64,000 nt of DNA from Anaerolineae bacterium (GTDB taxonomy: Bacteria; Chloroflexota; Anaerolineae; Aggregatilineales; Phototrophicaceae), in assembly GCA_022843745.1 (NCBI GenBank), contig JALHNB010000009.1, positions 86,465 to 150,464 on the forward strand, written 5' to 3'. This document shows positions 9,222-17,550 of this stretch, in pieces. Made by a program: the position numbers and the translations under genes. Numbering within the stretch: the first letter of the stretch is position 1; each line of letters begins with the position of its first letter. The notes beneath the pieces are model-generated. The model had not been told where the DNA came from, did not search any database, and worked only from the letters and a program-made list of their open reading frames with translations.

Positions 9222-9743
9222 TCATTCGTGCAGCGATTTCTGATACAACGCCGTCCCGTAAAATTCATAAGACGCTGCTTGATCGGGTACATCAACGACG
9301 TGAACCGTGAATCGGGCTGGAAGGCCGTTACCGGGACAGTGTTCCTTGAAGTAATTACGATAAGCGCGAGCATAAGCCTGCCGCAGACGCTCCTGCTCTT
9401 TGGCATAGCCCACCGGATCAACCAGCGGGTTTGGCGATTTCGGCTGGCAGCCAAACGCATGAATCTCGATAAAATCGACATCGGCGATTGTCTTGCATAT
9501 CCCGGCTTCCTGCATCCATGTTTCCCAGCACTTAAAAACCAGCGGAATCTCGACATCCGGGTCCATAAACGCCAGTTCATCAAGTTTCAGGATGCCCTTA
9601 GCCGAATAACCGCCTGTTAAGCCGGAGAGGTAAATTTTCAAATCTCCGTCCGGCTGCGTTTCGACCACCATATTGGAAAGTACCGGATCATCGCCTTCAT
9701 AGTAATAGGTCAGCTTGCCGCGTTTCTTGACATTAAAAGCCAT
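9222..9743 (-). CDS. Conserved-looking 173-aa protein of unknown function
   Basis: This soluble 173-aa protein is not recognised. It has no signal peptide or membrane helix. Its N-terminal half is beta-rich (KKRGKLTYYYEGDDP, DLKIYLSGLTGGYSAKG). The C-terminal half has a helical stretch rich in Tyr and Arg (QERLRQAYARAYRNYF) followed by a last strand and a GTALY motif. GAGGGACAT precedes the ATG. It is located inside a tight catabolic operon, 44 bases after the alcohol dehydrogenase gene stop and 48 bases before the amidohydrolase start. This suggests a role in the same pathway, perhaps binding an intermediate or as a small enzyme. No function is claimed. Confidence 0.75.
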   Translation of the reverse strand: MAFNVKKRGKLTYYYEGDDPVLSNMVVETQPDGDLKIYLSGLTGGYSAKGILKLDELAFMDPDVEIPLVFKCWETWMQEAGICKTIADVDFIEIHAFGCQPKSPNPLVDPVGYAKEQERLRQAYARAYRNYFKEHCPGNGLPARFTVHVVDVPDQAASYEFYGTALYQKSLHE

Positions 9744-9786
9744 ATGTCCCTCGCCTGATTTTGACTCTAAATGTCATCGTTTCTCC

Positions 9787-10836
9787 TTACGCCGGATTGA
9801 TGATGATTTTGTTACGATCCGGCTGTCCCATCACCTCGACGGCCTCGGCGATCTTTTCTAACGGGAAGCAGTGCGAAATAATGCGCTCGGTGTTGACCAG
9901 CCCGGATTCCATCAGCCGAATCGATTGCGTCATTGCCAGCGGATTCGTGCCAAAGCTGGCATCCATGCGCCCTTCTAAAAAGTGAGTCAGCCCACCTTCC
10001 AATTCGAATGTTTCCGGCGTGGTGATGCCAAAAAGATTCCAGCGAGTTCCGCGCCGCCGCAGCGCGACCATCAGCTTTACAGCTTCGATTGGCCCGGCAG
10101 CCTCAACGATCACATCCGGCCCATCAGGGATAATCTCGTAGACACGTTTTACGGCATCTTCTTTTACCGGATTCACGACATGAGTCGCTCCTAGCGCCAA
10201 TGCCTGCCGACCTGCATATTCGCTGGTGTCGATGGCGATGAGCCGAGCCGCACCCGCCGCCTTCGCGACCATCATACACAGCAGGCCGATGCTGCCTACG
10301 CCGATCACGACCACATCTTCAGCCAGCATCATCTCGCTGTATTGGATAACGCCTTTCCACGCGCCGGAAAGTGGCTCGGTGAGGCAAGCCGCATTGAACG
10401 ACAGATTTTTAGGCTTGTGGTAGAGGCAGCTATCCAGCGTCACCATGTATTCGGCGAATGCACCGGGGCGAACATCAACCGGGCCGTCGCCGCCTGTCGT
10501 AAAAGCCGTCGTGCAGTATTGATGCCTCCCGCTGCGGCAGTATTTACAATGACCGCAAAAACCCGATGGCTGAACAATGACTTCATCACCCTCTTTGAAA
10601 TTGGTCACGCCTGGGCCAATAGCAGCGACGATTCCACTGGGCTCATGACCGGGGATGAACGGGAAATTCACATTGCGACGAATGCCCCGGATCGCTTTGT
10701 AATCCGTCGCGCAAAATCCGCAGGATTTGATCTGCACCAACACCTGCCCGAATTCACCTGGCACAGGGCGCGGCACTTCTTCGACTCTCAGGTCGTTGAA
10801 ATCATGAAGTACAGCCGCCAACATATTTGCGGTCAT
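9787..10836 (-). CDS. Zinc-dependent medium-chain alcohol/polyol dehydrogenase
   Basis: This 349-aa enzyme of the medium-chain dehydrogenase family (sorbitol/threonine dehydrogenase type) oxidises a secondary alcohol of a sugar or polyol with NAD(P). Catalytic zinc residues are Cys42 in CGFCATD, His64 and Glu65 in GHEPSG. The structural zinc site has Cys94, Cys97, Cys100 and Cys108. The Rossmann motif GVGSIG is at 179-184. It begins 9 bases after the GH4 glycosidase stop. A glycosidase of family GH4 followed by this dehydrogenase is a sensible sugar-breakdown order. The exact polyol cannot be read from the sequence. Confidence 0.9.
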   Translation of the reverse strand: MTANMLAAVLHDFNDLRVEEVPRPVPGEFGQVLVQIKSCGFCATDYKAIRGIRRNVNFPFIPGHEPSGIVAAIGPGVTNFKEGDEVIVQPSGFCGHCKYCRSGRHQYCTTAFTTGGDGPVDVRPGAFAEYMVTLDSCLYHKPKNLSFNAACLTEPLSGAWKGVIQYSEMMLAEDVVVIGVGSIGLLCMMVAKAAGAARLIAIDTSEYAGRQALALGATHVVNPVKEDAVKRVYEIIPDGPDVIVEAAGPIEAVKLMVALRRRGTRWNLFGITTPETFELEGGLTHFLEGRMDASFGTNPLAMTQSIRLMESGLVNTERIISHCFPLEKIAEAVEVMGQPDRNKIIINPA

Positions 10837-10845
10837 GATTTGCCC

Positions 10846-12165
10846 CTAAACGCTAAAGTTCTTGAACTGCGGGAGATATTGACGATTTTGCTCAAATAGC
10901 TGGTTCACCATCTGCCGAGTCTCCGCGAGCGAAAGCATCGCCGCTGTCAACGGGTCATGCGCGATAGCCTGGAAAATGAGGCGCGGGTTGCCCGTTAGAG
11001 AGCCTTCAACCGCCAGTTCCTCGACCTGCGAACTCAGATTGGTGAGAATCGCGACCTGGGGCGGCAGCGAACCGACACGAACAGGGCTAAATCCCTTTTT
11101 GCTGGCCCAGACAGGCACTTCGACGCAGGCGTTTGCCGGGAGGTTATCAATCAAGCCATTATTGGGTACATTGCCGTAGAATTCGAAAGGTTCGCCACCC
11201 AGCAGGCCATTGATGATATAGGAGGCATATTCATGACCGCGTTCCAGCGAAAATTCTTCGGCCATCCACTTGTTCATATCCTCGCGCCAGGTTGATTCGC
11301 GCTCCTGATAGCGCTTCACAATATAGGCGTACTCACCCGGATTCCAGCCTGTGCCGTGCGTGCAATATTTTTCGATCAGATCGGGGCGCTTGCGGAACCA
11401 CCAGTTATATTCGGAGTTGTGACCGCTGGATTCGGTAATATAGTAATCGAGATTGAGGAACATCTCGTTACGGACGATTTCTTCGTTATAGACTTCTTCT
11501 CTTTCCATTGCTTTCCGAAGCAGCGGGTAGGCATCCTCACCCTTCCATTCATATTTCAGATACCACGCCATGTGATTGATCCCGGCGCAGGTATAAGTTA
11601 TATCGGACATCTCAGCGCCAATCCAGCGTGCCAGCATTTCGGCTGTTCCCTGGACGCTGTGGCACAAGCCCGTCATCTTGATCTTGCTTTCGTGGGTTAT
11701 TCCCCGGCACAGCATTGCCATTGGATTGGTGTAATTCAGCAGCGTAGCATCCGGGCAATAGCGTTCAATATCATGCACGATATCCAGCATAATCGGCAGT
11801 GTACGTAGGAAACGGAAAATTCCCGACGGCCCGCGACTGTCGCCGATGTTGGTATCAATGCCGTACTGCTTCGGGATTTCAACGTCATGACGGAAAATAT
11901 CGACCCCATAGGCGTTAATCGTGATGATGACAATATCAGCGCCATTCAACGCTTCAGCACGATTCTGTGTGGCCTCGACTTTCGCTGGGTAATTGCCGCG
12001 ATCCACAATAGTTTGCACGGATTTCCGGGCATATTCCAGACGCTCAGGATCGGTATCAACCAGAGCCAGGGTCGCATCGGTGAGCAGGGGGAAAGTCAAA
12101 ATATCGCGCGTCAGGCCACGTGTAAACCCCACGCTGCCCGCGCCGATAAAGGTTATCTTGGTCAT
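10846..12165 (-). CDS. GH4-family glycosidase (MelA-like alpha-galactosidase class)
   Basis: This 439-aa cytosolic enzyme of glycoside hydrolase family 4 cleaves glycosides by an NAD- and Mn-dependent redox mechanism. The NAD site [12 protein letters not shown] is at residues 6-17. NPMAM at 147-151 is present. The metal ligands are Cys168 in GLCHSVQG and His198 in AGINHMAW. The CHS form of that motif is of the MelA/LplD side of the family rather than the 6-phospho-glucosidase side, suggesting an unphosphorylated galactoside or galacturonide substrate. It is the first gene of the minus-strand catabolic operon, with AAGGAG 8 bases before its ATG. The 220-base upstream region, shared with the hen1 promoter, contains two palindromes that could be operators. 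Confidence 0.9.
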   Translation of the reverse strand: MTKITFIGAGSVGFTRGLTRDILTFPLLTDATLALVDTDPERLEYARKSVQTIVDRGNYPAKVEATQNRAEALNGADIVIITINAYGVDIFRHDVEIPKQYGIDTNIGDSRGPSGIFRFLRTLPIMLDIVHDIERYCPDATLLNYTNPMAMLCRGITHESKIKMTGLCHSVQGTAEMLARWIGAEMSDITYTCAGINHMAWYLKYEWKGEDAYPLLRKAMEREEVYNEEIVRNEMFLNLDYYITESSGHNSEYNWWFRKRPDLIEKYCTHGTGWNPGEYAYIVKRYQERESTWREDMNKWMAEEFSLERGHEYASYIINGLLGGEPFEFYGNVPNNGLIDNLPANACVEVPVWASKKGFSPVRVGSLPPQVAILTNLSSQVEELAVEGSLTGNPRLIFQAIAHDPLTAAMLSLAETRQMVNQLFEQNRQYLPQFKNFSV

Positions 12166-12269
12166 CTAACTTGCTCCTTGTTGAAAATTCGCAACATAAA
12201 TTTGGGCGGATAAAGACATTTATAGGCGAAATCTATTTTGTGATTCTTTGGTTCTGTGGTTAGTTATAT

Positions 12270-12282
12270 CTTATGTGATAAG
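12270..12282. promoter_or_regulatory. Palindrome CTTAT-GTG-ATAAG, possible operator
   Basis: A perfect 5-base inverted repeat around GTG lies in the divergent region between the GH4 operon and hen1, about 105 bases before the GH4 start codon. It could be a regulator site for the sugar operon. Its short arms make chance occurrence possible. Confidence 0.35.
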
Positions 12283-12303
12283 TCCAAGCGACTCGTTTGG
12301 CAT

Positions 12304-12316
12304 ATCCAAGTTGGAT
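12304..12316. promoter_or_regulatory. Palindrome ATCCAA-G-TTGGAT, possible operator
   Basis: A perfect 6-base inverted repeat around one G, of the odd-symmetry kind bound by LacI- or GntR-type regulators. It lies 139 bases before the GH4 start and 68 bases upstream of the hen1 -35 box. It is better placed to control the glycosidase operon than hen1. The regulator is not encoded nearby. Confidence 0.4.
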
Positions 12317-12383
12317 TTCAAGGGTAGATCGTCAAAATCGTTTCATCGTAACTGCGCAAATAGTTTAATTTCAAACGTAGCGC

Positions 12384-12411
12384 TTGACATTTGCCTTTTG
12401 TGAACCATAAT
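12384..12411 (+). promoter_or_regulatory. Strong sigma70-type promoter of the RNA-repair operon
   Basis: A perfect -35 box TTGACA at 12384-12389 is followed after 16 bases by CATAAT at 12406-12411 (5 of 6 to TATAAT). Transcription would start near 12418, 27 bases before the GTG of hen1. This placement rules out the in-frame TTG at 12391 as a translation start and suggests housekeeping rather than tightly silenced expression. Confidence 0.75.
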
Positions 12412-12444
12412 GAACCTATAAAAAAGTTAAAAGGCAAGTATTCC

Positions 12445-13842
12445 GTGCTTCTCACCATTACGACGACTCATCAACCGGCAACCGATCTCGGCTATCTGCT
12501 CCACAAGCACCCGGCGCGTGTGCAGGTGTTCACGTTGGCCTTTGGACAAGCGCACGTTTTTTACCCGGAAGCCAATGACGAACGCTGTACCACTGCCCTG
12601 CTGCTGGAAATCAGTCCTGTTGGGTTGGTGCGCGGTGGTGGGATCACGCTGAACGAATATGTCAATGATCGCCCCTACACGGCTTCATCATTTCTGAGTG
12701 TCGCGCTGTCGCAGGTTTTCCGTTCGGCGATGTCCGGCATCTGCAAAGACCGTCCCGAATTGGCGGACACGCCGATCCCGTTGGAAGCGAAAATTACTGC
12801 CCTGCCCTCGCGCGGTGGTGAGATACTTTTGCATCGTCTGTTTGAGCCGCTGGGCTATACGCTGACTGCCGAGCGCTATCCACTGGATTCCGCTTTTCCG
12901 GCTTGGGGCGAGAGCGCTTACTTTACGGTCACGTTAACGGCTACCAAGCGTTTACAAGACTTGCTTTCGCATCTCTACGTCCTCATTCCGGTGCTGGATA
13001 ACGACAAGCACTACTATGTCGGCAGCGATGAGGTCGAAAAATTGCTGCGTCATGGCGAAGGTTGGCTCAAAGAACATCCTGAAATCGAACTGATTACGGC
13101 GCGTTATCTCAAATATCAGCACAGTCTGAAGCGGGAAGCGCTGGCGCAGCTCGTCGATGTCGAAACGCCTGACGCAGAAGAAACAGTCGCGAAGCATGAC
13201 GCGGAAGAGATCGCTATCGAGGACAAAATCAGCTTGCATCAGCAGCGATTGGGCGCGGTGTTGGCTACCCTCAAAAATATCGGTGCGCGTCGGGTAATCG
13301 ACCTGGGTTGCGGTGAAGGTCGACTGTTATCGCTCCTGCTCAAAGAGCCGCAGTTCGCCGAAATATTGGGCATGGATGTTTCGCATCGTGCGCTGGAAAT
13401 GGCGACGGACAAGCTGCGTCTGAATCAACTGCCACCCAAGCAGCGCGAACGCATTAATTTGATTCACGGCTCACTGATGTACCGTGACTCGCGCCTGAGT
13501 GGGTATGACGCGGCGGCGATAGTCGAAGTAGTTGAGCATCTCGACCCACCGCGTTTAGCAGCTTTCGAACGTGTCGTCTTTGAGTTCGCCCGTCCGCACA
13601 CGGTCATCATGACCACGCCGAACGCGGAATACAACGTGAAATGGGAATCACTGCCCGCCGGAAAATTCCGCCACAAGGATCATCGTTTCGAGTGGACTCG
13701 CGCAGAATTTCAGACCTGGGCACAGGGCATCGCGGAACGATTCGGCTACAACGTGCGCTTCTTGCCCATTGGCGAGGAAGATGCAGTCGTGGGAGCGCCG
13801 AGTCAGATGGGCGTATTTGTGTTGGGAGGCATAAATGGTTGA
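12445..13842 (+). CDS. hen1: Hen1: 3'-terminal RNA ribose 2'-O-methyltransferase
   Basis: Bacterial Hen1 (465 aa) methylates the terminal 2'-OH of RNA during repair, making the rejoined site resistant to the same ribotoxin. The N-terminal part (LLTITTTHQPATDLGYLLHK onward, about 1-240) is the Hen1 domain known to activate the Pnkp ligase. The C-terminal methyltransferase has SAM motif DLGCGEG at 286-292 and the metal-binding EVVEH at 361-365 with the HKDH histidines near 410-413. The GTG at 12445 is chosen because homologues begin at this LLTITTT and because the promoter lies over the upstream TTG. Its stop overlaps the next gene by 8 bases. It forms a three-gene operon with an unknown protein and Pnkp. 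Confidence 0.93.
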   Translation: MLLTITTTHQPATDLGYLLHKHPARVQVFTLAFGQAHVFYPEANDERCTTALLLEISPVGLVRGGGITLNEYVNDRPYTASSFLSVALSQVFRSAMSGICKDRPELADTPIPLEAKITALPSRGGEILLHRLFEPLGYTLTAERYPLDSAFPAWGESAYFTVTLTATKRLQDLLSHLYVLIPVLDNDKHYYVGSDEVEKLLRHGEGWLKEHPEIELITARYLKYQHSLKREALAQLVDVETPDAEETVAKHDAEEIAIEDKISLHQQRLGAVLATLKNIGARRVIDLGCGEGRLLSLLLKEPQFAEILGMDVSHRALEMATDKLRLNQLPPKQRERINLIHGSLMYRDSRLSGYDAAAIVEVVEHLDPPRLAAFERVVFEFARPHTVIMTTPNAEYNVKWESLPAGKFRHKDHRFEWTRAEFQTWAQGIAERFGYNVRFLPIGEEDAVVGAPSQMGVFVLGGING

Positions 13843-15004
13843 AATGACAGATGAGCAAAGACAGGTATTCTTTCAGAATTGGTATAATCAGTGGATACAA
13901 CCCGAATTAGATAGAAGATTCGGCGAAACTGGCGTACCAACAAATTTTAGGATTTACGAGTGTCTTATTCTGCTCCCAAAAGGCCAACCCCATATAATAC
14001 AATTCAATGATGAGGTTGGTTGGCATCTGGAAAGTATAGAGCTTGCGGCAGGAAAGACACTTATTGACATAGGGATCGAAGGTTTTATCCAGATATATGA
14101 TATTTTAAGAATTGGTAATGTTCTACCACCTAAAGTTAACGGCACCCGTGTTGCCTTTATGTTCTTATATTGGGATGGGTTTGAGTCTCAGCTATTTATA
14201 GATTTTATCCCTAACCAGCCGGATTTTGACCCTGACGATGAACGCTTTAAATTTGACGATAGGGTAATAGCACACCATTTACAAAATAAACTTATCGAAA
14301 GAGTGGTAAAGTGGGCAAAAATCCATCAGCCGAAGTTGCATGAGGTAGGTTTGTGGACTGCTACACCATTACTACTCTACCCATTGTCCAAAATAGTCGA
14401 GCGTGTTGATGCGGGCAAACTCGACGAAGCAAGAAAAGTATTGGTTACTCACTGTAATGGTGATTTCATATCTAAAAATCTTGTACAAACATGGAAGCCC
14501 ATTAAAGCCTTCAAAGAGCGCTTTCAAATCTTTGACGATGCATTATTTCTGCACAAGAGCCAAAGATATCATGGAAGCATATCTATGCTAATTGGGCAGA
14601 TTGAAGGTGTCATTACTGATTGGTTACACGAAATAATGCCTCCCTCAGATGTAAAATGGAAAACAAAATCAAAAATTGAGCAATTTCGAGATGCCTTAAA
14701 GGATATCCATCAATTCGAATACGCTTACAGGGAGGCCTTAGAGTCAACTGTTGAGTTCTTACGTGAGGGGGAACAGGGTGCAAAACCATTTCAAGAATTT
14801 AAAAATTGGCTCGACAAGGTTGATCCGAATTTTCCAGCTAGGCACGCTTTAGCACATGGGAAATATATTCCTGATTTATACACTGAAGAAAACTCTATCA
14901 AGCTATTCCTGTTGTTAGACACAATCTGTCAATTTATGATGTTCTACGAGGTTCGTGTACTAAACAAGAACTTAGAACAGAATAAGGAGAATGGTGAAAC
15001 ATGA
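13835..15004 (+). CDS. Unknown 389-aa protein with HEPN-like Rx4H motif, inside the RNA-repair operon
   Basis: I do not recognise the full-length protein. It is soluble, with no signal peptide. The first ~150 residues are mixed beta/alpha and acidic (NQPDFDPDDERF near 127-138). The C-terminal half is helical, with RYHGSISMLIGQIEGVI near 244-260 and RHALAHG at 336-342. Arg336-x4-His341 fits the catalytic pattern of HEPN ribonucleases and the RHxxxHG ending of many HEPN-like helical proteins, but this is pattern matching only. GGGAGG lies 5 bases before the ATG. The gene overlaps hen1 by 8 bases and pnkp by 4 (ATGA). It is visibly richer in A+T than both neighbours, a sign of later acquisition. 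Likely roles are an RNA-cleaving or RNA-sensing partner for the repair enzymes. Confidence 0.8.
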   Translation: MVEMTDEQRQVFFQNWYNQWIQPELDRRFGETGVPTNFRIYECLILLPKGQPHIIQFNDEVGWHLESIELAAGKTLIDIGIEGFIQIYDILRIGNVLPPKVNGTRVAFMFLYWDGFESQLFIDFIPNQPDFDPDDERFKFDDRVIAHHLQNKLIERVVKWAKIHQPKLHEVGLWTATPLLLYPLSKIVERVDAGKLDEARKVLVTHCNGDFISKNLVQTWKPIKAFKERFQIFDDALFLHKSQRYHGSISMLIGQIEGVITDWLHEIMPPSDVKWKTKSKIEQFRDALKDIHQFEYAYREALESTVEFLREGEQGAKPFQEFKNWLDKVDPNFPARHALAHGKYIPDLYTEENSIKLFLLLDTICQFMMFYEVRVLNKNLEQNKENGET

Positions 15005-17550
15005 CCCAAATCACCATTCCCGATTTCGCGCTGGTCGTCCTCGTCGGCGCGTCCGGCAGCGGAAAATCTACTTTTGCGCGGACACACTTCCTGCCAACCG
15101 AAGTCATTTCTTCGGATTTTTGTCGTGGGCTGGTTTCCGACGATGAAAATGACCAGGCGGCAACACAGGATGCCTTCGATGTCCTGCACACAATCACCGC
15201 CAAGCGCCTGAATCGCATGAAATTAACCGTCATTGACGCGACCAACGTGCAGCAGGAAGCGCGCAAGCATCTCATCAAACTGGCGCGGGAATATCATGCC
15301 CTGCCCGTCACGATTGTGCTCGACATCCCGGATCGTGTTTGCTTCGAGCGCAACCAGCAGCGACCAGATCGCAATTTTGGGATGCACGTTATCCAGCGCC
15401 AGCGGCGTGATCTGAAAAATTCGCTGCGTTCGCTGGAGCGTGAAGGCTTTCGCCACGTGTTTATCCTGAAAGGCGAAGAAGAAGTCGCGGCTGTCCAATT
15501 AGAACGTGAGCCGCTGTGGAATAACCGCAAAACCGATCACGGCCCATTCGACATCATCGGCGATGTGCATGGCTGCTACGACGAATTGATCTCACTTTTG
15601 AGTGAACTCGGTTATCAGATTGAGAACGATCAGGTCACGCCACCGTCAGGACGCAAAGCACTTTTTCTGGGCGATCTGGTGGATCGTGGGCCAAAAACGC
15701 CCCAGGTTTTGAAGCTGGTCATGAGCATGGTCGAGGCAGGAACGGCGTTGTGCATCCCCGGCAATCATGACAACAAACTGATGCGGGCACTGCGCGGGCG
15801 CAAAGTGCAGGTCACACATGGGCTGGCTGAATCGCTGGCGCAGTTGGAGGCCGAGCTGCCAGGGTTCAAAACGCAGGTCGCGGATTTCATCGACTCGCTG
15901 GTCAGCCATTATGTGCTGGATGATGGGAAATTAGTCGTCGCCCACGCCGGAATGAAGGAAAGCATGGCTGGACGCGCGTCTGGTGCAGTCCGCGAATTCG
16001 CGCTCTATGGCGAGACGACGGGCGAAACCGACGAGTTCGGCCTGCCTATTCGTTATAACTGGGCGGCGGAGTATCGCGGCACAGCGACAGTGGTTTATGG
16101 GCATACGCCGATTCCCGAACCTGAATGGCTGAATCGAACCATCAATATTGATACAGGCTGTGTATTTGGCGGTGCGTTAACGGCGCTGCGTTACCCGGAA
16201 AAAGAACTGGTTTCCGTCCCTGCGCTGCACACTTACGCCGAGCCGATGCGCCAATTTTTGCCGCCGGAAGATCGTGCGCCAGGGCTGACCAGCCAGCAGC
16301 AGCATGACGATGTACTCGATATTGCCGATGTTATCGGCAAGCGGCTGGTCGATACGCGCCTGATGAAAAATATCATCGTGCGCGAAGAAAATGCCATTGC
16401 CGCATTGGAGGTCATGAGCCGTTTCGCGGTCAATCCAAAGTGGCTCATCTATCTCCCGCCTACCATGTCGCCTGCCGAAACCAGCAAGCTGCCCGATCTG
16501 CTCGAACATCCGGCAGAGGCATTCGCGTACTATCGTGAAAACGGTGTGCCAAACGTGATCTGCGAGGAAAAGCACATGGGGTCGCGTGCGATTGTGATCG
16601 TCTGTCGCGACGAGGATGCAGTGCGGGCGCGTTTTGGCGTTATCGGCGAGGGAATCGGCACAGTCTATACGCGTACCGGACGGCCATTTTTCAACGACAA
16701 AGCGCTCGAAGCGGCCTTCCTCTTGCACATCCGCGATTCCGTGACCCGCGCTGATTTGTGGGGCGAATTTGAAACCGATTGGCTGGCGCTGGATTGCGAG
16801 CTGATGCCCTGGTCAGCCAAAGCGCAGGAACTTCTGCAAACGCAGTATGCGGCTGTCGGCGCGGCAGGCAGCGGCGCGATGCACGAAGCGTTGGCGGTGC
16901 TGGAACAAACCACGACTCATAACAGCGAAATACACGCGCTGCGTGAACGCTATCAATCGCGCGCGGGGTTACTGCAACAATATATTGAAGCCTATCGCCG
17001 CTACTGCTGGGAAGTTCATTCGCTGGATGATCTTCGCCTCGCCCCTTTTCACCTCCTGGCTACCGAGGGCAAGACGCACGTCGATAAAACGCATCTCTGG
17101 CACATGGAAACGCTGGCAAAGCTCGTGACTCCCGGCGACAACCGCCTATTCGCGACAAATTACAAAATGGTCGATGTGACCGATATGGAAAGCCAGGCCG
17201 CAGGTATCCATTGGTGGGCGGAACTCACTGAAAGCGGCGGCGAAGGCATGGTCGTCAAGCCACTGGATTTTATCGCCAGTGGACGGCGTGGCGTACTCCA
17301 ACCTGCTATCAAGGTACGTGGACGCGAATATCTGCGCATCATCTATGGCCCGGAATATTCTGCGCCGGATCAGATCGCCCAACTACGCTCACGCGGGCTC
17401 CGTGCCAAGCGATCCCTGGCGCTGCGGGAGTTCGCGTTGGGCATCGAGGGATTGGAGCGATTCGCTCGTCACGAACCACTCCGCCGCGTCCACGAGTGCG
17501 TTTTTGGCGTACTCGCGCTGGAAAGTGAGCCTGTCGATCCAAGACTGTAG
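15001..17550 (+). CDS. pnkp: Pnkp: polynucleotide kinase-phosphatase-ligase (RNA repair)
   Basis: This 849-aa three-domain RNA repair enzyme heals and, with Hen1, seals broken RNA. The 5'-kinase P-loop GASGSGKST is at 16-24. The binuclear metallophosphatase has GDVHG at 187-191, GDLVDRG at 224-230, GNHDNK at 254-259, His315 in VAHAG and GHTP at 367-370. The C-terminal nucleotidyltransferase/ligase carries lysine 524 in EEKHMGSR. Length and order match Clostridium thermocellum-type Pnkp (about 870 aa). The ligase part of such enzymes needs Hen1 to complete sealing, consistent with hen1 two genes upstream. AAGGAG lies 11 bases before the ATG, which overlaps the upstream stop as ATGA. Its stop abuts the stop of the convergent glycosidase gene with no bases between. 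Confidence 0.95.
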   Translation: MTQITIPDFALVVLVGASGSGKSTFARTHFLPTEVISSDFCRGLVSDDENDQAATQDAFDVLHTITAKRLNRMKLTVIDATNVQQEARKHLIKLAREYHALPVTIVLDIPDRVCFERNQQRPDRNFGMHVIQRQRRDLKNSLRSLEREGFRHVFILKGEEEVAAVQLEREPLWNNRKTDHGPFDIIGDVHGCYDELISLLSELGYQIENDQVTPPSGRKALFLGDLVDRGPKTPQVLKLVMSMVEAGTALCIPGNHDNKLMRALRGRKVQVTHGLAESLAQLEAELPGFKTQVADFIDSLVSHYVLDDGKLVVAHAGMKESMAGRASGAVREFALYGETTGETDEFGLPIRYNWAAEYRGTATVVYGHTPIPEPEWLNRTINIDTGCVFGGALTALRYPEKELVSVPALHTYAEPMRQFLPPEDRAPGLTSQQQHDDVLDIADVIGKRLVDTRLMKNIIVREENAIAALEVMSRFAVNPKWLIYLPPTMSPAETSKLPDLLEHPAEAFAYYRENGVPNVICEEKHMGSRAIVIVCRDEDAVRARFGVIGEGIGTVYTRTGRPFFNDKALEAAFLLHIRDSVTRADLWGEFETDWLALDCELMPWSAKAQELLQTQYAAVGAAGSGAMHEALAVLEQTTTHNSEIHALRERYQSRAGLLQQYIEAYRRYCWEVHSLDDLRLAPFHLLATEGKTHVDKTHLWHMETLAKLVTPGDNRLFATNYKMVDVTDMESQAAGIHWWAELTESGGEGMVVKPLDFIASGRRGVLQPAIKVRGREYLRIIYGPEYSAPDQIAQLRSRGLRAKRSLALREFALGIEGLERFARHEPLRRVHECVFGVLALESEPVDPRL

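Noticed and set aside
12391..12444. Longer Hen1 beginning at TTG 12391
   Set aside because: The TTG lies inside the promoter spacer, upstream of the likely transcription start, and the extra 18 residues do not resemble other Hen1 proteins.
16177..16728. Antisense open frame inside pnkp
   Set aside because: It lies wholly within the conserved ligase region of pnkp on the other strand and shows no family features.
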